Below the pieces are notes generated by a model, which had not been told where the DNA came from, made no database searches, and was given only the letters and a program-made list of their open reading frames with translations. 64,000 nt of DNA, taken from contig CAVSDJ010000007.1 of NCBI GenBank assembly GCA_963726785.1, forward strand, positions 682,001-746,000, in the 5' to 3' direction. This DNA is from DATEKX01 sp963726785. GTDB taxonomy: Bacteria; Acidobacteriota; Blastocatellia; UBA7656. Positions 27,629 through 35,870 of the stretch are shown one piece after another; the stretch's first letter is position 1; each line of letters starts with the position of its first letter. The translations under genes and the position numbers were made by a program.

Positions 27629-29059
27629 ATGTGGAGACGAAAGTGCTACGTGGATGCGGAGTCTGACATCCAATCGCCGATACCAACCCGCATCGTATCG
27701 AACGAAGAGTTCATCCCGCCTGAGCAAACTGCCCGCGAGCGCGAGATGGAAAATCGCCTGCGCGTGATGGCCGACCGCAACGCGAAGCGTTTGGGATTGA
27801 GCAGGCGGCGATTCCTACAAACTTCGTGCGGCATGGCTGCGGCGATGATCTGCTTCAACGAAGTCTTCGGTAAGACCTACGAGGTTGATGCTGTAGAAGC
27901 GATGGAACCTGCGGCTTTCGATGAGAACTGGCCGAAAAAAGAATTCATATTCGACAACCAGACGCACCACGTTGATGTCGAGCCGGAATGGTACAAGAAC
28001 AGCGAAGAAGGTCGCCTGGCCGCAGGATTCTTGAAGAGGCTGCGACCCGGCTTCGACGATATGACAAAGGCCGTATCGGAACTGAACCGCGCGCATTATA
28101 CAAAGGAACTGTTCTTCGATTCCGATACCGTCATGGCGATCATCAGCGGCGTTCCTTCCAGCGAATGGAAAGACAACATCCTGCCGCCCGACAAGATGAT
28201 CAAAACTCGCAACGACATCAACTCATGGGCAGGCTCTCAGCGCATGCTGTCGCACGGCATACTGCGCCCGAACAAGGGACTGAAAGAGCTTGAAGAGATG
28301 GAGCGCCAAGCTAAAGTGCTCAAGGTTGATTCGTGGAAAATGTATCCCGGCAGTCTGGCCGGAGAGCTTACCCCTTACGGGCTTGACGATGAGAAAATTG
28401 CTTACCCGTTCTGGGAGAAGGCGCGCAAGCTCGGCGTCAAAACCGCCTGCATTCACAGGGGGCTGCCTCTTGGGTTGTTCAACGAAGACAACTGTCACCC
28501 TCGCGACGTAGAGAAAGCCGCGAAAGATTTCCGCGACATCAATTTCATCATCTATCATTCGGCGTGGCACCCGACGGCCAAGCGCAAAGAAGGCGCTCCG
28601 GTTGATCCGCAGTACATCCCATGGATTTCGGATTTGATGGACATAGTGAAGCGCAATAACCTGAAGAATGTCTACTTCGAGACAGGCTCGACCTGGAACG
28701 CGCTGTCGAGCGCGCGGCCTGAATCGGCGATGCACTACTTCGGCCAGTTGTTGAACATGGGGATGGAAGACAACATCATCTGGGGCACGGATTCGATTTG
28801 GGGCGGCAGCCCGCAGAGCCAGATCGAACGCTTCCGCCGCTTCCAGATCAGCGACGAGATAGCCAACAAGTATGGCTACAAACAGCTCACTCCCGAATTC
28901 AAAGCGAAGGTCTTCGGCTTGAACGCGGCGCGCGTCTATAAGCTCGACGTGAAAGCGAAACGCAACGCGATCCGAGCAGACAAGGTCGCCGCGCTGAAAC
29001 AAGAGTACAAAGAAAACCCCTTGCCTTCCAACACGCAGTTCGGCTGGGTGTGGGCGTAA
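27629..29059 (+). CDS. Tat-signal amidohydrolase-family protein
   Basis: A protein of 476 residues in the amidohydrolase_2 TIM-barrel family. Candidate metal-site motifs are THHVD, CIHRG, IYHSAWHP and WGTDSIWGG. AAAGGAG just before ATG 27629 fixes the start. A twin-arginine motif SRRRFLQTS lies at residues 58-66, much deeper than usual, with a hydrophobic stretch behind it (CGMAAAMICF). The 57-residue leader may be cytoplasmic or regulatory, or the true start may be internal (M40 or M47). Relatives decarboxylate or hydrolyse aromatic or cyclic substrates; the substrate is unknown. It is divergent from the sulfite-oxidase-like gene. Confidence 0.78.
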   Translation: MWRRKCYVDAESDIQSPIPTRIVSNEEFIPPEQTAREREMENRLRVMADRNAKRLGLSRRRFLQTSCGMAAAMICFNEVFGKTYEVDAVEAMEPAAFDENWPKKEFIFDNQTHHVDVEPEWYKNSEEGRLAAGFLKRLRPGFDDMTKAVSELNRAHYTKELFFDSDTVMAIISGVPSSEWKDNILPPDKMIKTRNDINSWAGSQRMLSHGILRPNKGLKELEEMERQAKVLKVDSWKMYPGSLAGELTPYGLDDEKIAYPFWEKARKLGVKTACIHRGLPLGLFNEDNCHPRDVEKAAKDFRDINFIIYHSAWHPTAKRKEGAPVDPQYIPWISDLMDIVKRNNLKNVYFETGSTWNALSSARPESAMHYFGQLLNMGMEDNIIWGTDSIWGGSPQSQIERFRRFQISDEIANKYGYKQLTPEFKAKVFGLNAARVYKLDVKAKRNAIRADKVAALKQEYKENPLPSNTQFGWVWA

Positions 29060-29078
29060 ACTCAAATGCTGAAACTCA

Positions 29079-29129
29079 AATGCTGAATGATGAACGGTAG
29101 AAAATACTCATCGTTCATCATTCAGCATT
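29079..29129. repeat. Perfect 18-bp inverted repeat
   Basis: The arm 29079-29096 (AATGCTGAATGATGAACG) is exactly complementary to 29112-29129, with a 15-nt loop. It is preceded by a tandem duplication of ACTCAAATGCTGAA (29060-29087). There is no T-run. It lies between the amidohydrolase stop and the hydrolase start at 29174. Confidence 0.85.
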
Positions 29130-29173
29130 CGCCGCTCATTCGTTTGCTCCTTTCGATTAAAGCGAGGCTCACC

Positions 29174-30848
29174 ATGCGAAATATTCGACTAACTCTTTCT
29201 CTCCTTATCATCCTCTGCTTTGGCTCGTTCACGCTTGCGCCCGCGTTGCAGGCTTCTGCGTTGCAAGCTTCTGCGCAGCAAACAATACAATCCGCGTCAG
29301 CAAAGCCTGCGGAGCAGATGGTTGCGATGCGCGACGGTGTGAAGCTTTCTACCATATACTACCTGCCTGCGGGCGCGGGGCCGTTCCCTGTCGTGCTCAT
29401 TCGCACGCCTTACGGCAAAGGCACGCAGGCCATCGGCAATGCGAAATGGACTGAGCGCGGGTTCGCGCTGGTCGTGCAGGATTGTCGAGGCAAAGGCCAG
29501 AGCGAAGGCGCGTACCACCCTTTCGTTGAAGACCCTGTTGACGGATACGACACGGTCGAATGGGTGGCGAAGCAGCCCTGGTCGAACGGCAAAGTCGGAA
29601 TGTTCGGCGCATCGGCTATGGGCATCACGTCGAACCTCGCGGCGATGATGAACCCGCCGCATCTGGTGGCCATCGTTTGTGATGGTTGCGCGTTCAAGCA
29701 TCTATTCCCAATCTGCTTTCATGGGCGGCGTGTTTCGCAAAGAGTTGAACGAAATCTGGCTCAAGCGACAGGGCGCTATGGATGTGCTTGAAGAGACGTT
29801 CAGGCATAACGTCTACGATCACTTTTATGATTCAAACGAATTCTCTCTGCACTGGCAAAAAATGCACGTCCCGACTTACAACTACGGCGGCTGGTACGAC
29901 ATCTTCGCGCAGGGCAACATAGACAACTTCGCAGGGTTGCAGCAGGTAGGCGCGGGGCTTGCGGCAGGCAATCAAAAACTGATGATGGGGCCGTGGGGTC
30001 ACGGGCAGATTGAAGAAGTGAAATATCCAGCAAACTCCGCTGTCAATGTAACCGAAGAAGCGCTCAGGTGGTTCGATTACTGGCTGGCCGGAAAAGACAA
30101 CGGCATTATGGATGAACCGGCGATCAAGTACTACGTCATGGGCGATGTGACCGACCCGAAAGCCGCGGGCAACGAATGGCGCACCGCCGTTTCGTGGCCT
30201 GTGCCTTCAAAGACTACTTCTTACTTTTTAAATGCCAATGGAAGTCTCAGTGAAAGGATGCCCGCCGAGCAGGAGAGCGCAGACACTTACAAGTATGATC
30301 CAAAGAATCCTGTGCTGACGATTGGCGGCGCTAATCTCAACATCAAAAAAGGGCCGATGGATCAGCGCGCCATAGGCGATAGAAAAGACCTCTTGAAATT
30401 CGTAACACCCGCGCTTGCCTCGCCGGTCGAAGTAACGGGCCGCGTGAAAGTAGAACTGTGGGCTGAATCCGACGCGCCTGACACGGACTTCATGGCGAAG
30501 CTCGTAGACGTTTATCCCGATGGCACTGAACGTCTGGTGCTGGATTCGGCTGTGCGCGCCAGGTTTCGCGAAGGATTTGATCGCGAAGTGCCAATGAAGA
30601 AAGGCGAGGTTTATCTTCTTACGATTGATCTATGGTCAACGAGCATCATCTTTAACAAAGGCCATCGCATAGCGATTCACATCACAAGCTCGAACGACCC
30701 ACGCTTCGACCCGAACCCGAATACCGGAAAGCTGCTTCGCGCGGACAATGAAACCCGCATAGCGACGAATACGATTCACCACGACCGTAATCATCCGTCT
30801 CGCGCACTGCTTCCGGTAGTCCCAGTCTACAACGGCAAGCGTCCATAA
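29174..30848 (+). pseudogene. CocE/NonD-type serine hydrolase (X-Pro dipeptidyl-peptidase family), frameshifted
   Basis: A secreted alpha/beta hydrolase broken by one frameshift. The N-terminal frame from ATG 29174 (GAGG at 29164-29167) has a signal peptide, then MVAMRDGVKLSTIYYLP, VVLIRTPYGKG, VVQDCRGKGQSEG and the nucleophile motif GMFGASAMGIT. It loses homology after VAIVCDGCA. The second frame picks up at about 29685 with SIYSQSAFMGGVFRKEL. It runs through NYGGWYDIFAQG, LMMGPWGHGQ and the C-terminal jelly-roll domain (APDTDFMAKLVDVYPDG). The switch from one frame to the other falls near 29685-29697. Everything else is intact (about 558 residues), so this is recent or an assembly error. 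The family hydrolyses esters or acyl-amides. Confidence 0.83.
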
Positions 30849-31005
30849 CGGGTAAGCTGACCGGGCGTGCGAGTTCGCGCGCCCGGCTGCGAATCAATCA
30901 ATCAAAAACGTAAAAACTGAGGAAGCATTCCCCGTTTCTGGAACTGAAACCGCATTTTCTCTTTTTTCTAATCAACCGATAGAGGTTATTCAGAAAGAGG
31001 AATAA

Positions 31006-31608
31006 ATGCTCAGGAAAATTTCCTTCTTGTTTATAGCGATAATAGTATTGAGCGCGGCCAGTGCAGCGCCGGCTCAAAACCCTTATAAATTTCTCGGCCC
31101 AAAACAGAAAACAGAAATCAAATACTCTCCTAAGTACCGCATACCTTATAACGACAACGGGTTTTCAGACCCGGAAAAGCGCAAGTGGAAACAGGCCGCG
31201 AAGCGCGGAGCCCAAGGGTTTGTGATAGAAGAGATTCAGATTTTTCCGGGCACGCCTGACGCAATAGGCGAGTGGATAGATGAGGCGTGGGATGAAGCAG
31301 TAGCGTCGTTCAGGAAATGCGGAGGTTCGCGCGCAGAGTTTGCCGCAAGGATGTCGCCTTCGAGCCTGAAGGGCGGCGTGAGCATCCAGCCTACGATCTG
31401 GTACGAGCCCGTTTTGAGATCTTATCTCGCGGGCGGCTATTACCCCGAGACGCGATCAATCAAGGTGGTCAACATCTATTACGGAACCACAGGCGATTAC
31501 CGTCACGCGCGGCTGTTGTTGAGGTGGGAGATGAAGAACCATTTCGCATTCCTGGCCGGAATCCAAAGCGAGCCTTACGCTCCAGACTGGCCGTGCAATG
31601 CGAGGTGA
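31006..31608 (+). CDS. Secreted protein of unknown function
   Basis: A protein of 200 residues with a signal peptide (FLFIAIIVLSAASAAPAQ). The mature part is rich in aromatic and charged residues: KYRIPYNDNGFSDPEKRKW, IQPTIWYEPVLRSYLAGGYY and VVNIYYGTTGDYRHARLLLRWEMKNHFA. I recognise no family. AGAGG precedes ATG 31006. It is followed by a very strong terminator, so it is likely monocistronic. Confidence 0.65.
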   Translation: MLRKISFLFIAIIVLSAASAAPAQNPYKFLGPKQKTEIKYSPKYRIPYNDNGFSDPEKRKWKQAAKRGAQGFVIEEIQIFPGTPDAIGEWIDEAWDEAVASFRKCGGSRAEFAARMSPSSLKGGVSIQPTIWYEPVLRSYLAGGYYPETRSIKVVNIYYGTTGDYRHARLLLRWEMKNHFAFLAGIQSEPYAPDWPCNAR

Positions 31609-31627
31609 TTGAGCAGGCAGAAAAAAG

Positions 31628-31675
31628 CAGCGCCGCAGCCATCGTCGAGTGATGGCTGCGGCGCTGGTGGTTTTT
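31628..31675 (+). terminator. Strong intrinsic terminator
   Basis: CAGCGCCGCAGCCATC (31628-31643) is a perfect 16-bp complement of 31651-31666 with a 7-nt loop, followed by GTGGTTTTT. On the minus strand the sequence ends with an A-rich-to-T-rich run, so it may act both ways for the convergent FecR-like gene. Confidence 0.9.
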
Positions 31676-31747
31676 AACACAGGCGATAAGATACTTGATT
31701 CAGCGATTCATCTTTGCAAATGATTCGATAAAACAACTCTCGATGCC

Positions 31748-32494
31748 TCATGGCACAACCTGGCTTGGTCTGGGCGTAAGCGGGCTGCTGCTGCGACTGT
31801 TGTCGCTGCCTGCAATAACGCCTGCTGTGACGGCAGTCGCAACCCCGGCCAGGGCGATCACGCCTACGACACCGCCTGAAACATATCTGCCGTGAGACGG
31901 CGCTTGGCCTTCCTCGTTCTTGTCGGAAGACCTGTCAGCCACCAACACGGCATCACCGGTTGTGATTACTTCAGCCCGATTGTTGAACGTGCTCTGTTCA
32001 CCAGCGTGAAGTGTACGCGCGTTCCCGGCTGAATTGACTTCGACCTCTCCGCGCACGACGCTCAATCGCGCGCGCTCGCCCTGAAGAATCAATTGTCCTG
32101 CCACACCTGTCGGAAGCGACTGGGCCATTGATCCTGCGTGGTCAAGGCTCACGCTCACGGAGTTATTCGCGAACGTGACCTTGATCGTAGTGTTGGGTCG
32201 AAGTTCTATGCGGCCAAGCGAGCCGAGGTCAACGACGGCGTTGCCGTCCGGTCCCGTAGCGATAGTGCTGCCGCTCAGGACGCTTGCTCCCGGTTGCGCC
32301 TCTTCGCCGTCAATCGTGAAGTGGCCCGTGCCCATCAGCTTTCCGGCGGGCGCGCTCGGCATGTCGTCGAGGCGACCGGCAGAAGCTGCTTCACGCGAGG
32401 TCGAAGCCGCAAACGAGCTTAACGCAAAAACGCTTGCTACTGCGAGCGTAAGCGCGAGGCTGATTGCGGCTCTGAACTTCTTCGATTTACCCAT
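31748..32494 (-). CDS. FecR-domain secreted/membrane protein
   Basis: A protein of 248 residues with a signal peptide (ISLALTLAVASVFALSSFA) and a FecR-type beta domain. The domain spans about 50-180: GSTIATGPDGNAVVDLGSLG, RIELRPNTTIKVTF and LSVVRGEVEVNSAG. A C-terminal hydrophobic segment (GGVVGVIALAGVATAVTAGV) is followed by a Ser/Pro-rich tail. There is no anti-sigma (N-terminal cytoplasmic) domain, so this is a stand-alone FecR-like surface protein rather than a FecR regulator. GGAGGAG sits just upstream of ATG 32494. Confidence 0.82.
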   Translation of the reverse strand: MGKSKKFRAAISLALTLAVASVFALSSFAASTSREAASAGRLDDMPSAPAGKLMGTGHFTIDGEEAQPGASVLSGSTIATGPDGNAVVDLGSLGRIELRPNTTIKVTFANNSVSVSLDHAGSMAQSLPTGVAGQLILQGERARLSVVRGEVEVNSAGNARTLHAGEQSTFNNRAEVITTGDAVLVADRSSDKNEEGQAPSHGRYVSGGVVGVIALAGVATAVTAGVIAGSDNSRSSSPLTPRPSQVVP

Positions 32495-32582
32495 AACTCC
32501 TCCAAGCGGAAACGAACCAGGGAGCGATTCCCTTGCGCGTTAATCCGCTCACAAATTGATAATGCAGGGGCAGCGCAAAACC

Positions 32583-32612
32583 AGTAAGCCCACGCTTGCG
32601 CGCGGGCTTACT
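32583..32612 (-). terminator. Hairpin downstream of the EPS operon
   Basis: AGTAAGCCC (32583-32591) and GGGCTTACT (32604-32612) are perfect complements. Read on the minus strand, the stem is followed by GGTTTTGCG, a modest T-run. It is about 220 bp past the ugd stop and may end the EPS transcript. It also resembles a repeat motif seen at 54424-54487. Confidence 0.5.
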
Positions 32613-32631
32613 CTTTAGAAACAGTTTTAGA

Positions 32632-32787
32632 AGAAGCTCCGTAGGAGCGACCTGTCTATAGCAACATGATGCAAAATGATCTGTAGCTCCGTAGGAGCGA
32701 CCTGTTGATTACGAGGTCGCTCCTACGGAGCTACGTAACCTTGTCTATCCCACAAAACTATAGACAGGTCGCTCCTACGGAGCTTCT
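32632..32787. repeat. Nested composite palindrome of four GCTCCGTAGGAGC units
   Basis: Four copies of a roughly 20-bp unit with core GCTCCGTAGGAGCGACCT are arranged in two inverted pairs. The outer arms (32632-32661 and 32758-32787) are perfect over 30 bp. The inner arms (32683-32703 and 32714-32734) are perfect over 21 bp. Each unit contains its own 5-bp palindrome GCTCC/GGAGC. There is no coding content. This is a REP- or MITE-like intergenic element between the FecR-like gene and the EPS operon. Confidence 0.92.
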
Positions 32788-32833
32788 CAATCAACTTCTA
32801 AAGATATAATTTGTCGTGCAGGCTACTTCGATT

Positions 32834-34135
32834 TCACAGCCTGCCTGTTGATACGTAATTGAAGCCGACTTTTCGTATGTCCGCTGGCTCGTAGATGTTT
32901 CTGAGGTCTACAAGATTTAATTCGCTCATCACCGACTTCATCCTGTTGAAGTCGAGACTGCGGAACTGGTTCCACTCCGTCACTACAACTAGCGCGTTAC
33001 TTCCTCGCGCAGCATCGTATTCATCTTCGCAGAACGTCACATTACTGAGCATGCCGCGCGCGATTTCCATCGCTGTAGGATCATAAACGCGCACCTCGGC
33101 TCCGGCTTCGAGCAGGTCGCTTATGATCTTCAACGAAGGGGCTTCTCGCATATCATCCGTTTCAGGTTTGAATGAAAGTCCGAGTACGGCAATGGTCTTG
33201 CCTTTAAGGTCGGGCACGGCCCGTTTGATTCGATTAATGACCGCCGCGGTTTGCCTTTCATTCACTTCGAGCACTGCATCCGTGAGTTTCATTTCGTAGT
33301 CGTTGCGGCGGGCGAGCGCGGCAAGCGCCTTCACGTCTTTCGGAAAGCAACTGCCGCCGAATCCCGGCCCCGGATGCAGGAACTTCGAGCCAATGCGTTT
33401 ATCCATTCCCATGCCCTTTGCCACATCGCGCACGTCAGCGCCCAGCAGGTCGCACATATTCGCAATCTCGTTTATGAAAGAGATTTTCGTAGCGAGGAAA
33501 GCGTTCGAGGCATACTTTATCATCTCCGCCGATTCGGGATTCGTGATGACGAACGGCGTCTCTATCAGGTAGAGCGGGCGATAGAGGTCTTTGAGTATCT
33601 CTACGGCTTCTTCCTCCGCGCAGCCGATCACCACGCGGTCGGGCCGCATAAAATCATTTATGGCCGCGCCTTCGCGCAGGAACTCAGGGTTCGACGCGAC
33701 CGAATAACGGCAGCTCGATTTCTTGTTTTCGTCTATGATCTTTTTGATGTATCCGGCAGCGCCGACCGGCACAGTGCTTTTTGTTACAATAACTTTATAG
33801 CCGTTGAGCGCGCGTGCGATTTCAAGCGCAACGGCTTCGATTTGGCTGAGGTCAGCCGAGCCGTCGATTGACGAAGGCGTGCCGACGGCCAGCATTATGA
33901 CGAGCGATTTTTCAATTGCGCTTGCGATGTCGATTGTGAATTCGAGCCTGTTTTCGCGGACGTTCTTGGCGACCAGCGCGTCAAGCCCCGGTTCATATAT
34001 TGGCATCTTACCCGATTTGATCATCTCTATTTTGTCCGCGTCGCTGTCAACGCAGGTGACGCTGTTGCCAAACTCGGCAAAGCAGGCCCCGCTCACAAGC
34101 CCGACGTATCCTGTTCCGATTACCGCAATGTGCAT
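32834..34135 (-). CDS. ugd: UDP-glucose 6-dehydrogenase
   Basis: Ugd oxidises UDP-glucose to UDP-glucuronate with two NAD+. The protein is 433 residues, full length. It has the N-terminal Rossmann motif IAVIGTGYVGLVSG, NPEFLREG, the catalytic Cys in PGFGGSCFPKD, and the C-terminal NAD/UDP-domain VLGLSFKPETDDMREAPS. It is the last gene of the EPS operon, separated from the WecA-like gene by 121 bp, in which a TATAAT on the minus strand (34187-34192) hints at an extra promoter. The glucuronate probably feeds an acidic polysaccharide. Confidence 0.95.
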   Translation of the reverse strand: MHIAVIGTGYVGLVSGACFAEFGNSVTCVDSDADKIEMIKSGKMPIYEPGLDALVAKNVRENRLEFTIDIASAIEKSLVIMLAVGTPSSIDGSADLSQIEAVALEIARALNGYKVIVTKSTVPVGAAGYIKKIIDENKKSSCRYSVASNPEFLREGAAINDFMRPDRVVIGCAEEEAVEILKDLYRPLYLIETPFVITNPESAEMIKYASNAFLATKISFINEIANMCDLLGADVRDVAKGMGMDKRIGSKFLHPGPGFGGSCFPKDVKALAALARRNDYEMKLTDAVLEVNERQTAAVINRIKRAVPDLKGKTIAVLGLSFKPETDDMREAPSLKIISDLLEAGAEVRVYDPTAMEIARGMLSNVTFCEDEYDAARGSNALVVVTEWNQFRSLDFNRMKSVMSELNLVDLRNIYEPADIRKVGFNYVSTGRL

Positions 34136-34256
34136 GATTTCTTAACTCCGTACTCAGTCAATGTATCGCTCTTCGGAAAGCTTGAAATTATAAACTATAA
34201 AACGGCCTTCTGTCTTTAAAAGAGAGACCGGGCATGCGAATAATACAAGTGACTTT

Positions 34257-35858
34257 TCATGCGGTTTCAAATCCCAACCGCGAAACTCGCTCGCTCCCGA
34301 ACGCGCTGACAGCTACGTGCATTTCGGCTTTCTCTACAGACGGCTCTGAGCGATTCGTCAAGCGGACGACTGCATCTGCAAGGGCCGCGCTGAATTCTGA
34401 AGTTAGCAAGTTCAAGTCAACCATCAGCGGGCGGGCGGATGTCGCGCGATAAAGCGAAAAACATCCGCAGCGTTGATTGTCCCCTGTCTCAAGCTCAAGC
34501 GTGAGCGTCCAGCAAGGCGTAAGCGACTGCTCATCTATTTCGTTTTCGACAGGCTTGTGCCACGCATAATGTTGCTGGTCTTTGCGTTCGTGCGCGATCA
34601 TCGCAAGCTCGCTTGTCGTAGGCTTTTGGTCGCAAGAGCGTGTGAGGCTCAGTTGGTAGCCGTCGAAATCATTCGCCTCGAACGCCTCTTGCAGTACGGA
34701 GCAAACCTGAAGCAGGCTCTGAGCTTCGGCCAGTTTATTGGCTGCGCGCCGCAATGCGAGGTTGTTGCCGATGATGCGCTTTTGATCTATGGTTCGCTGC
34801 GCTACGCGCCCCAGTTCATTGAACTCGTGATATCCGAGCCTTCTGACTCCCATCCAGATGACAGCGCCGAGCGTGAACAGCACTATCGCCATGACTCCGC
34901 TTCCGGGCTGCAACAGAAAAAGACTCAGCAGTCCGCAAAGCGCCGACGCGCCGTAAAGTATTACCACAGCTTGCCGCTGTGACATGCCGCGCTCAAGCAG
35001 TTTGTGATGAATGTGTTCGCGGTCTGCGCCAAACAGAGGCCGCCCGCTCAAGAACCGTCGAACGACCGAAAGTGAGGTCTCAAGAAGCGGCACTCCGAAA
35101 GAGACTATCGGAAGCGCGACGGCCACAATCGTCGGCGTCTTTTCGGACGCGGCGAGCGCCAGCGCGCTCAACATGAAGCCGAGAAACAGGCTGCCGCAAT
35201 CGCCAAGAAATATAGTTGCGGGATTGAAGTTGAATCGAAGAAACCCGAGAGTCGCGCCCGCCATAACGAGCGCGAGCGGCGCAACCATGCTATTGCCGCT
35301 GATCAAAGAGACTGCGAAAAGCGTAAGCGTCGAAAACAGACTTGACCCGGCGGCCAGCCCATCCAGCCCATCAATGAGATTGAACGCGTTGGTGATCCAC
35401 AGCACCCAGACAACTGTCATCACCAGAGATAACCATTCGAAACCATGTAATCCAAGTATCGCAGGTAACTCGAACTTCCCTATCCCGAACCAGTAGAGCA
35501 TCAGCCCGGCCACCGCCTGCACAGCGAATTTCACACGCGGCTTTACCGAGTAAATGTCGTCGTAGAGGCCGAGCAGAAAAACTAGCGTGCCCGGAATCAG
35601 GATGCAAAGAAACGTGCGCAACTCGATGTCTATCCCCAGCTTCCAAATCGTCGAAGCTAAGAGCATCATTCCCGCGATAGCCATAAACGAAACGTAAATG
35701 GCTATGCCGCCCAGGCGCGGCACGGGGCCGCGATGAATGTGATGCGAAGACGGAGCCATTACCCATCCGCGAGCGAGCGCCATGTCTCGGACGCATCGCG
35801 TGAAAACGGCTGAAAGTATCAGGGCGGCAATGAAAGAGACAAGGTATATCTGTGCCAT
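34257..35858 (-). CDS. WecA/TagO-type undecaprenyl-phosphate glycosyl-1-phosphate transferase with C-terminal extension
   Basis: A protein of 533 residues. The N-terminal about 330 residues are a polytopic polyprenyl-phosphate sugar-1-P transferase: PRLGGIAIYVSF, LLGLYDDIYSVKPR, NAFNLIDGLDGLAAG, FLGDCGSLFLGF and HIHHKLLERG. It would start the EPS repeat unit by loading a sugar-1-phosphate on undecaprenyl phosphate. Beyond about residue 335 there is a soluble extension of roughly 200 residues with helical and beta-rich segments (CWTLTLELETGDNQRCGCFSL) that ordinary WecA/TagO proteins lack. Its function is unknown. It sits 12 bp after the last GT4 gene. Confidence 0.87.
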   Translation of the reverse strand: MAQIYLVSFIAALILSAVFTRCVRDMALARGWVMAPSSHHIHRGPVPRLGGIAIYVSFMAIAGMMLLASTIWKLGIDIELRTFLCILIPGTLVFLLGLYDDIYSVKPRVKFAVQAVAGLMLYWFGIGKFELPAILGLHGFEWLSLVMTVVWVLWITNAFNLIDGLDGLAAGSSLFSTLTLFAVSLISGNSMVAPLALVMAGATLGFLRFNFNPATIFLGDCGSLFLGFMLSALALAASEKTPTIVAVALPIVSFGVPLLETSLSVVRRFLSGRPLFGADREHIHHKLLERGMSQRQAVVILYGASALCGLLSLFLLQPGSGVMAIVLFTLGAVIWMGVRRLGYHEFNELGRVAQRTIDQKRIIGNNLALRRAANKLAEAQSLLQVCSVLQEAFEANDFDGYQLSLTRSCDQKPTTSELAMIAHERKDQQHYAWHKPVENEIDEQSLTPCWTLTLELETGDNQRCGCFSLYRATSARPLMVDLNLLTSEFSAALADAVVRLTNRSEPSVEKAEMHVAVSAFGSERVSRLGFETA

Positions 35859-35870
35859 AATTTACTCGCT

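Noticed and set aside
31748..32494. FecR anti-sigma regulator with ECF sigma factor partner
   Set aside because: There is no cytoplasmic anti-sigma segment and no sigma-factor gene nearby; it is a secreted FecR-domain protein.
32632..32787. Possible CRISPR array
   Set aside because: Units are inverted rather than direct repeats, only four in number, with no uniform spacers and no cas genes.
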